A stretch of DNA of 20,431 bases from the NCBI GenBank assembly GCA_022822575.1, contig JAJEBJ010000347.1:1-20431 (forward strand), written 5' to 3'. The position numbers and the translations under genes were made by a program. Numbering within the stretch: position 1 is the stretch's first letter; the number at the start of each line of letters is the position of its first letter. The notes below the pieces were generated by a model. That model did not search any database. It was not told the origin of the DNA and saw only the letters and a list, made by a program, of their open reading frames with translations. This document shows, piece by piece, positions 14,425 to 20,431 of the stretch. Origin of the DNA: Alphaproteobacteria bacterium. GTDB taxonomy: Bacteria > Pseudomonadota > Alphaproteobacteria > SP197.

Positions 14425-15300
14425 TCAACTTTCCCGCTGGCGTGCCAGGGATTCCCTGCGAGCGACATAGAGGCCAGCAAGGACGATGATGATGGCGCCG
14501 GACCACGTCCATGTGTCCGGAAACTCGCGCCAGAAGACCCAGCCGTAGAACGTGGCGCCGACAATCTCCGTATAGATGAAGGGCGCCAGCAGAGAGGCCG
14601 GCGCCAGGGTATAGGCCCTGATGACGAGACCGTTGCTGCCCGACGAGAGCAGGGCGATCACCACGAGCGCCGCCCATTGCCAGCCAGCGGGTGGCTGCCA
14701 GTACCACGGAATCATGGCCGCCAGCACGACCAGGGTCACCAGCGATGACCATAACATCATGTTTGGAGTGGAGTTTCTCACCGAAATCTTGCGCGTGATG
14801 ACGACATAGACCGACCAGATCATGACCGCCAGCACCGGCCAGATGGCACCCCATCCCATGAGCCCCGAACCGGGGCGCACGATGATGAGACCGCCGACGA
14901 GGCCAACGGTGCAGGCGGCCCAGCGATGCCATCCGGCGCGTTCGCCGAGAAACACGTGGGCCATGGCCGTGATCACCAGGGGACCGATGAAGAGAATGGC
15001 GATGAGGTCGGCGAATTGGAGGACCTTGAGGCCACTGTAGAACGTGTACCCCATGGCGAACTGGCAGGCAGAACGGGCGATCTGCCAACCCGGGTCGGCG
15101 GTCCGGATGAGGCGCAGGGGATTGGGCTGGCGCGACACCAGCAGCGCCATGACCACGAGGCCGCAGGCCTGGAACACCATGATCTGGAAGATCGGCAGAT
15201 CCTGGATGGTCCACTTCGCTATGGCGTCGGAGGTGTTGACCAGCAACAGCGACAGCAGCATCAGGATGATGCCGGCCGCGTGTGGATGAAATCGGGTCAC
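14425..15300 (-). CDS. EamA/DMT-family transporter
   Basis: The 291-residue protein has the two-EamA-repeat layout of drug/metabolite transporters, with about ten membrane helices starting at GIILMLLSLLLVNTSDAIAKW. The first repeat ends with FLGERAGWHRWAACTVGLVGGLIIV. The second contains LAPFIYTEIVGATFYGWVFWREFPD, the usual Glu-containing motif near the last helices. The start is taken as GTG 15300, which overlaps the amidase stop by four bases (GTGA). An in-frame extension farther upstream lies entirely inside the amidase gene and is not membrane-like. Family members export metabolites such as amino acids or nucleosides; the substrate here is unknown. Translational coupling to the amidase suggests a shared substrate or a simple operon. 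Confidence 0.9.
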   Translation of the reverse strand: MTRFHPHAAGIILMLLSLLLVNTSDAIAKWTIQDLPIFQIMVFQACGLVVMALLVSRQPNPLRLIRTADPGWQIARSACQFAMGYTFYSGLKVLQFADLIAILFIGPLVITAMAHVFLGERAGWHRWAACTVGLVGGLIIVRPGSGLMGWGAIWPVLAVMIWSVYVVITRKISVRNSTPNMMLWSSLVTLVVLAAMIPWYWQPPAGWQWAALVVIALLSSGSNGLVIRAYTLAPASLLAPFIYTEIVGATFYGWVFWREFPDTWTWSGAIIIVLAGLYVARRESLARQRES

Positions 15301-16655
15301 GAAGGCTGTTGTGCCATTCCGGCAGTCTCGACGGCACGGGCGAGACGCAGCAGGGCCTCCTCCCTGCCGGGCCGTTGCATCAGCATCAGGCCTGCCGGCA
15401 TGTCTGACGCGTCCTTCCCGCACGGCAGGGTAATGGCGCAGACCTTCAGGAGATTGCCCGGTGTCGTGTTCCCCAGCATGGCGGCGTTCGCATTCGTGTA
15501 CTCCTTCTCGTCCTCAAGGAGGTCGGCGATTTTCGGAGCGCTGATACGGACGGTGGGGGCGACCAGGGCATCGCAACCGCCCATTCTGCGATGGAGCCTG
15601 TCAGCCAGGGAGTCGAGTTCACGCAGGATCTTCAGGACCTCGTGGCCGGCCTGCACCTTGCCGGAGAGGAAGCGGGGCAGCATGAAGGGAAAGATCTTCT
15701 CCGGCATGTCGCTTACCACACCGGACCAGCACGACCAGGCATCCGTCGTAATCAGCCGTCCGGCGACTTTCATGGCTTCTGCGAACTCGTCGATATCCTG
15801 CCATTCGACGCTTGCACCGGCGGCCTCGAGACGCGAGAGGGCCTCGCGGCAGGAGCGATCGATTCCTTCATCGATACCGCTCCACATTGGCGAGGCGACC
15901 GCGATGATGCGCTTGCCCGTGATCCGGGCGCCGTCAAGGTCAGCCATCGCCCTGCCCGAGAGGACCGACCACATGGCTGCAGCATCAGCCACGTCCGCGG
16001 CAAGAGGACCGATGGTGTCGAAGAGTGATGCCAGGGGCATCACGCCATCCATGGGAAGTGCGCCTATGGTGGTCTTGAGACCGACCACGCCATTGAGGGC
16101 TGCAGGAATACGCACCGACCCTCCGGTATCGCTGCCGATCGCGATCGGGCCCAGTCCGCGGGCAACGGCGACGCCGGCACCTGACGATGAGCCTCCGGGA
16201 ATGCGGTCGACAGTGGCGTCAAGGGCATTGGCGGGTGTTCCATGAGTCGTGTTGATGCCGAGGCCGGAGAAGGCGAACTCGGTCATGTTGGTCTTGCCAA
16301 GGAACACGGTGCCAGCCTGGGTGGCGCGCTGCAGCAGGACTCCGTCACGTTCGGGTACGCGGCCCGCGAGAGCCCGTGCCGCCATCGTTGTCTCGACACC
16401 GGCCACATCCACCAGGTCCTTCCACGACACCGGGACGCCGTCGAGAGGACCCCGCCGCAGACCCTGGCGCTGGCGGTGACGGGCGGCCGCAGCCTCCGCG
16501 CGGGTGCGATCCTCGGCAAGGCGGATGAAGACCCGGCCGTCGGCATCGAGTGTCGCGATGCGTTCGAGAAAGTGCTCGGCAAGATCTGCGGGGTCGATCG
16601 CGCCACCGGCAATCTCTCCGCCAAGCTGCAGCGCCGTCATGTCGTGCCATTTCAT
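15297..16655 (-). CDS. Amidase-signature family hydrolase
   Basis: The 452-residue protein is an amidase-signature enzyme with the full Ser-cisSer-Lys triad. The Lys is K79 in GVPVSWKDL, the cis-Ser is S156 in PGGSSSGAGVA, and the nucleophile is S180 in GSDTGGSVRIPAAL. Spacing between the two serines (24) equals that in GatA. The C-terminal half (LPRFLSGKVQAGHEVL, CDALVAPTVRISAP) is of the general amidase/AtzF-like type. Nothing suggests a GatCAB subunit: gatB and gatC are absent nearby. The ATG at 16655 has AAGGGGAG about nine bases upstream. No signal peptide is seen. The amide substrate cannot be deduced. The gene overlaps eamA by four bases and diverges from the Ubi hydroxylase at 16759. 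Confidence 0.92.
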   Translation of the reverse strand: MKWHDMTALQLGGEIAGGAIDPADLAEHFLERIATLDADGRVFIRLAEDRTRAEAAAARHRQRQGLRRGPLDGVPVSWKDLVDVAGVETTMAARALAGRVPERDGVLLQRATQAGTVFLGKTNMTEFAFSGLGINTTHGTPANALDATVDRIPGGSSSGAGVAVARGLGPIAIGSDTGGSVRIPAALNGVVGLKTTIGALPMDGVMPLASLFDTIGPLAADVADAAAMWSVLSGRAMADLDGARITGKRIIAVASPMWSGIDEGIDRSCREALSRLEAAGASVEWQDIDEFAEAMKVAGRLITTDAWSCWSGVVSDMPEKIFPFMLPRFLSGKVQAGHEVLKILRELDSLADRLHRRMGGCDALVAPTVRISAPKIADLLEDEKEYTNANAAMLGNTTPGNLLKVCAITLPCGKDASDMPAGLMLMQRPGREEALLRLARAVETAGMAQQPS

Positions 16656-16758
16656 CGCCCCGGCTCCCCTTGACGGGATGTCTCCGGTTGCTTGCTACCA
16701 TTGTCACGCAGGTGCTGCCAGTGATGACGTCGCACCGGATGTGATGTTGAATGGAGCC

Positions 16759-17967
16759 ATGGAATCGCGTTTCGACATCTGCGTCGTCGGCGGTGGCATG
16801 AGTGGCATGACCACCGCCCTTGCCCTGGCACAGGCCGGCTTCGAGGTGGCCCTGGTGGAGAGGGTTCCCCGCCAGACGATTCTCGACGGTTCGTTCGACG
16901 GACGCGTGTCCTCCATTTCCTGGGGTTCGAAGCTCGTTCTTGAACGACTCGATGCATGGCAGGATGTCGTACCCCATGCCCAGCCCATACTCGATATCCG
17001 CGTCTCGGATCGACAGTCGCCCTTCTTCCTTCACTACGACCATCGGGATATCGGTGACCATCCCATGGGATGGATCATGGAAAACAGGGTCCTTCGGCAG
17101 GCGCTCGACAACGCGGTCGGGCGCGCCGCACGGGTGCATCCGGTGTGCGCACGCGTTGTCTCCATGGAATGCGACGATGCGGTCGCAACCCTGGGCCTTG
17201 ACGATGATTCCAGGCTGCGCTGCAGTCTCGTCGTTGCCTGCGACGGCGCCGGCTCGCCTTTGCGCACCATGGCCGGCATCGATACCTGGCGGCACGACTA
17301 CCGGCAGACGGCCATCATCGCCACGGTACGCCACGAAAGACCACACAACGGGATCGCCCACGAGCGTTTCCTTGCGGGTGGCCCCTTCGCCATCCTGCCC
17401 CTGCCGGGGGATCGCTCCTCCATCGTGTGGACGGAGGACGAGAATGTTGCCAGGCGGGTCCTCGAACTCGACCTCAGCACGTTCGCAGAGGAGCTGGCGT
17501 GGAGGTTCGGCGACTTTCTGGGGCCGCTGGACGTGACGGGACCGGTCCTTGACCATCATCTTTCCCTGGCGGTCGCCAACCGTCTCATCGACCGACGGCT
17601 GGTCCTGGTGGGCGATGCCGCCCATGCCATTCATCCCATTGCCGGCCAGGGGTTCAATCTGGGTATCCGCGATGCGGCCGTGCTCGCCGAGGTTCTGGCC
17701 GACATGGCGCGTCTCGGGCTTGGTCCAGGTTCGGGCGCTGTCCTGGCTGCCTACGCCCGCCGGCGCCGTGTCGACACGTGGATGCTGGTTACCATGACCC
17801 ACGGTCTCAACCGCCTCTTTGCCATGCGCTCGCCTCCGGTGGCGCTGGCCCGCGGCCTTGGTCTCGCCCTCGTCGGATCCATGAGACCCGTCAAGCGCCT
17901 GCTCATGAGGGATGCCATGGGCGTGGCCGGGCGGTTGCCGCGGCTGATGACCGGGGAGAGGCTGTAG
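16759..17967 (+). CDS. UbiH/UbiF/Coq6-family FAD-dependent hydroxylase (ubiquinone biosynthesis)
   Basis: The 402-residue flavoprotein has the three fingerprints of the family. The dinucleotide-binding VVGGGMSGMTTALALAQAG is at 9-27. The DG motif VVACDGAGSPLR is around D162. The FAD-ribityl GD motif GDAAHAIHPIAGQGFNLG is at 285-302, in the form characteristic of ubiquinone hydroxylases. Such enzymes add hydroxyls to the polyprenylphenol ring during ubiquinone synthesis. Which position is modified (UbiH, UbiF, UbiI or the broad alphaproteobacterial UbiL/UbiM type) cannot be told here. The ATG at 16759 has GGAG at good spacing; an earlier in-frame ATG at 16744 is possible. The segment before PFFLHYDH is less conserved. 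It ends 11 bases from the convergent MFS gene. Confidence 0.92.
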   Translation: MESRFDICVVGGGMSGMTTALALAQAGFEVALVERVPRQTILDGSFDGRVSSISWGSKLVLERLDAWQDVVPHAQPILDIRVSDRQSPFFLHYDHRDIGDHPMGWIMENRVLRQALDNAVGRAARVHPVCARVVSMECDDAVATLGLDDDSRLRCSLVVACDGAGSPLRTMAGIDTWRHDYRQTAIIATVRHERPHNGIAHERFLAGGPFAILPLPGDRSSIVWTEDENVARRVLELDLSTFAEELAWRFGDFLGPLDVTGPVLDHHLSLAVANRLIDRRLVLVGDAAHAIHPIAGQGFNLGIRDAAVLAEVLADMARLGLGPGSGAVLAAYARRRRVDTWMLVTMTHGLNRLFAMRSPPVALARGLGLALVGSMRPVKRLLMRDAMGVAGRLPRLMTGERL

Positions 17968-17978
17968 CCACGGCCGGT

Positions 17979-19262
17979 TCAGGAGCGGCCCTGCTCCTCC
18001 TTCAGGGTGCTCAGCACCAGCCAGCCCGCTGCCATCAGGACAACAATGACAGCCATGCCAAGGCGCTGGCTCGACGTCGCATAGGCGATCACGCCGACGA
18101 GAAGCGGCCCGGCAAAGCTGGTGATCTTGCCGGAGAGTGCGAACAGACCGAACATTTCGCCGGTCATGTGCGGCGGGGCGAGGCGGGCCATGAGTGATCG
18201 GCTTGCCGACTGCACCGGACCGATGAATACGCCAAGCAGGCCACCGAGTATCCAGAACCAGAGCGTCGATTCGATGATCAGCATGACGACACTGAACACG
18301 ATGAGGGCGGCGAGCGTGACAAGCAGCGTCCGTCGCGCCCCGATCCGGTCGTCCACCCATCCGAAGACCGAGGCTCCTGCGCACGCCGTGATGTTGAGAA
18401 GGATGGCAAACAGCAACACCGATTCCTCGTCCATGGCGAAGGTGGTGGCGGCATAGACGCCCCCCAGGGCGAAGAGCGTGTTGAGGCCGTCGACATAGAG
18501 CAGGCGGGCGATGAGGAACCTGATGATCGTGCGGTGCTGGCGAAACTCCCGTAGCGTGTCCACGAGTTGTTTGAGGCCGACGCGCACGGCTTCTGCCGGA
18601 GCCCGTCCGGTGCCCGGTCGGTCTGGCGTGAACAGGAAGAACGGCCAGCTGAAGATGACGAACCAGAGCGCCGTGACCACGGCAACGAAACGGATGTGCT
18701 CCGACTCGTCGCGTTCCAGACCGAAGGGGAGCGGATCGGCCAGAACGAAAAACCCGAGGACCAGGACGAGGCAGCCGATTCCCCCCGCGTATCCCAGGCC
18801 CCAGGCCCATCCCGACAGGCGGCCGAAGCGGGAGGGTTCGACGAGATCCGGCAGCATCGCGTTGTAGAAGACGATCGATGTCTCGAAGGCGACGTTGACG
18901 AGGGCGACGAGGACCAGGGCCGGAATGATCCAGCGCGCTTCGGGGGCGCAGAACCAGAGCGCAGCCGTCGCCGCAACCATGATGAGACTGAAGCCCAGAA
19001 CCCATGGCTTGCGTCGGCCGCCGGCATCCGCGATGGCGCCGGTCACCGGCGCCAGGATGGCGATGACGAGTGCCGAAACCGCGATACCCCAGCTCCACAG
19101 GGCAAGCCCCTCCGCCTCGCTGCCGGCAATGGCGCGGGCAAAGTAGGGAGCAAAGATGAACGTGATGACGATGGTGGGCGTGGGAGAGTTTGCCCAGTCG
19201 AAGAGGCACCACGAGACAAGCCCCCTGGTTCCGGCAGGGCGGGCGGTCCCGGTCGTCATCAT
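17979..19262 (-). CDS. MFS transporter, UMF1/Atg22-like (BtlA-type)
   Basis: The 427-residue membrane protein shows about twelve helices and the signature start of the UMF1/Atg22-like branch, LVSWCLFDWANSPTPTIVITFIFAPYF (residues about 14-40). A typical MFS loop, ADAGGRRKPWVLGF, follows. FYNAMLPDLVEPSRFGRLSGWAWGLGYAGG is also characteristic of the branch. In fungi Atg22 exports amino acids from the vacuole; bacterial homologues are mostly uncharacterised, so the substrate is unknown. The ATG at 19262 overlaps the stop of the acetyltransferase gene (ATGA), and a second ATG follows directly at 19259. Upstream codons belong to the overlapping gene. The four-base overlap implies coupled translation. 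Confidence 0.9.
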   Translation of the reverse strand: MMTTGTARPAGTRGLVSWCLFDWANSPTPTIVITFIFAPYFARAIAGSEAEGLALWSWGIAVSALVIAILAPVTGAIADAGGRRKPWVLGFSLIMVAATAALWFCAPEARWIIPALVLVALVNVAFETSIVFYNAMLPDLVEPSRFGRLSGWAWGLGYAGGIGCLVLVLGFFVLADPLPFGLERDESEHIRFVAVVTALWFVIFSWPFFLFTPDRPGTGRAPAEAVRVGLKQLVDTLREFRQHRTIIRFLIARLLYVDGLNTLFALGGVYAATTFAMDEESVLLFAILLNITACAGASVFGWVDDRIGARRTLLVTLAALIVFSVVMLIIESTLWFWILGGLLGVFIGPVQSASRSLMARLAPPHMTGEMFGLFALSGKITSFAGPLLVGVIAYATSSQRLGMAVIVVLMAAGWLVLSTLKEEQGRS

Positions 19263-19852
19263 GACGCCCCCCGGCTGATGCCGACCTGGTGCCCGGGAGA
19301 ACGGCATCCCGCCAGCCAGTCCCGCCGATTGATCGCGTAGAGAACCTGGGGTCCCTGGTAGGCGACGACATCCTCCTTGTACGTGAACCCGAGTCTTGCC
19401 ATCAGGCGCCTCGAGGAGAGGTTGTGGGGGCTCGTGATGGCCTGGATGCTGCGTGTGTCCAGATCCATGAAGGCATGCTCGAGAACCCGCGCGGTGGCCT
19501 CCGCTGCATGGCCCTCTCCGGCTGCCTGGCGGGCAATGGCCCAGCCCGCTTCCAGTCTTTCGGCAGGATTGACGTTATCGCCGATGTCGATGACAAATCC
19601 CGTGTAGCCCATGATGGGTGCATTGCTCCGGTCCCTTTCCAGGACGCCCCACATGCCGACGCCATGGTGTTCGAAGGCCCACAGTGACCGTTCGAGGTAG
19701 TACCGGGAGAGGTCGCAGGGGTCATTGGAACGTCCGGGAATGTCCATGAGGTCCCACATGTGCTCCCGGTCGGCAAACAGGTTCTCGAGTGCCGGGAGGT
19801 CATCCCTCTCGAGGGGGCGCAACACGAGCCTCCTTGTGGCAAGAACTGTCAC
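19259..19852 (-). CDS. GNAT-family N-acetyltransferase, RimJ/RimL-like
   Basis: The product begins TVLATRRLVLRPLERDDL, the usual opening of RimJ/RimL-type acetyltransferases, and has 197 residues from GTG 19852. The acetyl-CoA-binding loop RQAAGEGHA follows GWAI at about residues 111-124. SSRRLMARLGF is the conserved segment of motif B. I prefer GTG 19852 because GAGGTG lies eight bases upstream and the family starts there; an in-frame ATG at 19876 would add eight residues. Family members acetylate protein N-termini, antibiotics or small amines, and the substrate here is unknown. The last four bases overlap the MFS start. It diverges from the HAD gene at 19957. Confidence 0.87.
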   Translation of the reverse strand: MTVLATRRLVLRPLERDDLPALENLFADREHMWDLMDIPGRSNDPCDLSRYYLERSLWAFEHHGVGMWGVLERDRSNAPIMGYTGFVIDIGDNVNPAERLEAGWAIARQAAGEGHAAEATARVLEHAFMDLDTRSIQAITSPHNLSSRRLMARLGFTYKEDVVAYQGPQVLYAINRRDWLAGCRSPGHQVGISRGAS

Positions 19853-19956
19853 ACGCCTGTCACCTCGACCGTTCATATGACACTGTGCCGGTGCACCATT
19901 CTCCGGACAACCCCCGAGCCTTGGCAAGCGAAGGGCATGGTGGCAGGAAGCAACTC

Positions 19957-20431
19957 ATGCCGGACGCGAAGGAACCGATGACGATCCCGCTGATCCCCGG
20001 GCTTTCTTCGCTGGCCGGACGTTATGACGGGTTGCTCGTGGACCTGTGGGGGTGCCTGCACAACGGTGTCGATGCTCATGGCCCTGCTGTCGATGCACTG
20101 GTGGCGTTCCGCCGCCATGGCGGCCGTGTCGTGCTGCTGTCCAACGCGCCACGCACGCCGAAGGCCGTTGCCCGGCAACTGGAGGGAATGGGCGTTCCCG
20201 ACTGCGCCTGGGACGGAATCATGACAGCCGGCCTGGCGACGCGCCTGGCCGTCGAGGAAGGCGAGGACCCCTGGTATGCGGCGCTGGGTTCCAGGTTCTG
20301 GCACCTGGGAACGGAACGCGATGCCTGTCTTCTCGATGGTCTTGCCCGTGAGCGATGCACCAGCGTCGATGACGCGGACTTCGTGCTGTGCTGCGGCATC
20401 CGTCGCCCGGGCGAGACCCTTGACGACATCA
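19957..20431 (+). CDS. TIGR01459-family HAD-IIA phosphatase-like protein (3' end outside window)
   Basis: The 158 visible residues match the alphaproteobacterial TIGR01459 family of HAD-IIA (NagD-like) proteins. IPGLSSLAGRYDGLLVDLWGCLHNGV (about 13-38) carries the nucleophilic Asp D29. VVLLSNAP carries motif II Ser S62, and GIMTAGLATR follows. In place of the usual DxD, motif I is D-L-W-G, with Trp where the general acid/base Asp normally stands. As far as I recall this is normal for TIGR01459. ATG 19957 has AGGAAG six bases upstream; ATG 19978 in the same frame is also possible. Substrate is unknown. In relatives the next gene is often the riboflavin kinase/FAD synthetase ribF, which would lie beyond the edge. 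Confidence 0.88.
   Translation, partial: MPDAKEPMTIPLIPGLSSLAGRYDGLLVDLWGCLHNGVDAHGPAVDALVAFRRHGGRVVLLSNAPRTPKAVARQLEGMGVPDCAWDGIMTAGLATRLAVEEGEDPWYAALGSRFWHLGTERDACLLDGLARERCTSVDDADFVLCCGIRRPGETLDDI

Noticed and set aside
37..15957. FtsK-orienting (KOPS-like) octamers GGGNAGGG used to infer replication direction
   Set aside because: By eye I found five on the plus strand (37, 3688, 6789, 11443, 13207) and four on the minus strand (1146, about 6577, 14005, 15950). There is no useful strand bias.
16656..16758. Sigma70 promoter TTGACG with TACCAT in the amidase-ubi divergent region
   Set aside because: The spacer is 20 bases, too long for a normal promoter, and no better -10 is present, so it is not listed.
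17968..17978. Bidirectional terminator between the convergent ubi hydroxylase and MFS genes
   Set aside because: Only GGCCG/CGGCC symmetry is present around the 11-base gap, with no U-tract on either strand.
16345..19371. A minus-strand open frame of 1,008 codons spanning amidase, intergenic, ubi and MFS regions
   Set aside because: It runs antisense or out of frame through four well-supported genes, is rich in Arg, His, Pro and Gly as expected of a GC-rich shadow frame, and has no recognisable domain.

Overview
This window reads as chromosomal DNA from a GC-rich alphaproteobacterium, most likely of the Rhodospirillales type. That placement is inferred from gene families and neighbours: CobN/CobW/CobP of the aerobic cobalamin route, a TIGR02186 protein beside a TauE permease, a TIGR01459 HAD protein, and an aminotransferase-FtsK pair. 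Coding density is high, many genes overlap by 1-4 bases, and I see no phage, insertion sequence, CRISPR array, tRNA or rRNA gene. Sixteen protein genes are supported (two cut by the window edges), plus a short leader ORF, one riboswitch and several candidate regulatory repeats.

Layout. (1) 1-4888, minus strand: a cobalamin block transcribed cobU/cobP, cobalamin riboswitch, a 19-codon leader ORF, cobW, cobN (C-terminal part beyond the left edge). The riboswitch lies between cobU and cobW, so it should mainly control the cobalt-insertion genes cobW-cobN. (2) 5013-6681, plus strand: a VanX/DdpX-type D-Ala-D-Ala dipeptidase followed by a secreted polysaccharide-deacetylase-fold protein. (3) 6825-8338, minus: nfu (Fe-S carrier) followed by a secreted Bax-like glucosaminidase. 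With region 2 this makes three cell-wall-related proteins close together. (4) 8476-10662, minus: TauE/SafE permease, TIGR02186 membrane-anchored protein and universal stress protein, tightly packed. This is the least understood module here. (5) 10780-16655, minus: amidase, EamA transporter, aminotransferase, ftsK. The first two are coupled by a GTGA overlap and the last two by a 3-base gap; a candidate internal promoter precedes the aminotransferase. (6) 16759-17967, plus: UbiH/Coq6-type FAD hydroxylase of ubiquinone synthesis, divergent from the amidase. (7) 17979-19852, minus: a GNAT acetyltransferase coupled by ATGA overlap to an Atg22/UMF1-like MFS transporter. (8) 19957-end, plus: TIGR01459 HAD phosphatase-like protein, cut by the right edge.

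Most of the window is orderly housekeeping and biosynthesis. The points most worth a second look are the His/Cys-rich leader peptide between the B12 riboswitch and cobW, the TauE-TIGR02186-Usp module with a 10-bp inverted repeat in front of it, the deacetylase with Gln in place of a metal-binding His, and the repeat at the predicted transcription start of the aminotransferase-ftsK unit. No stretch longer than about 300 bases lacks a gene or RNA element. I found no convincing rho-independent terminator.
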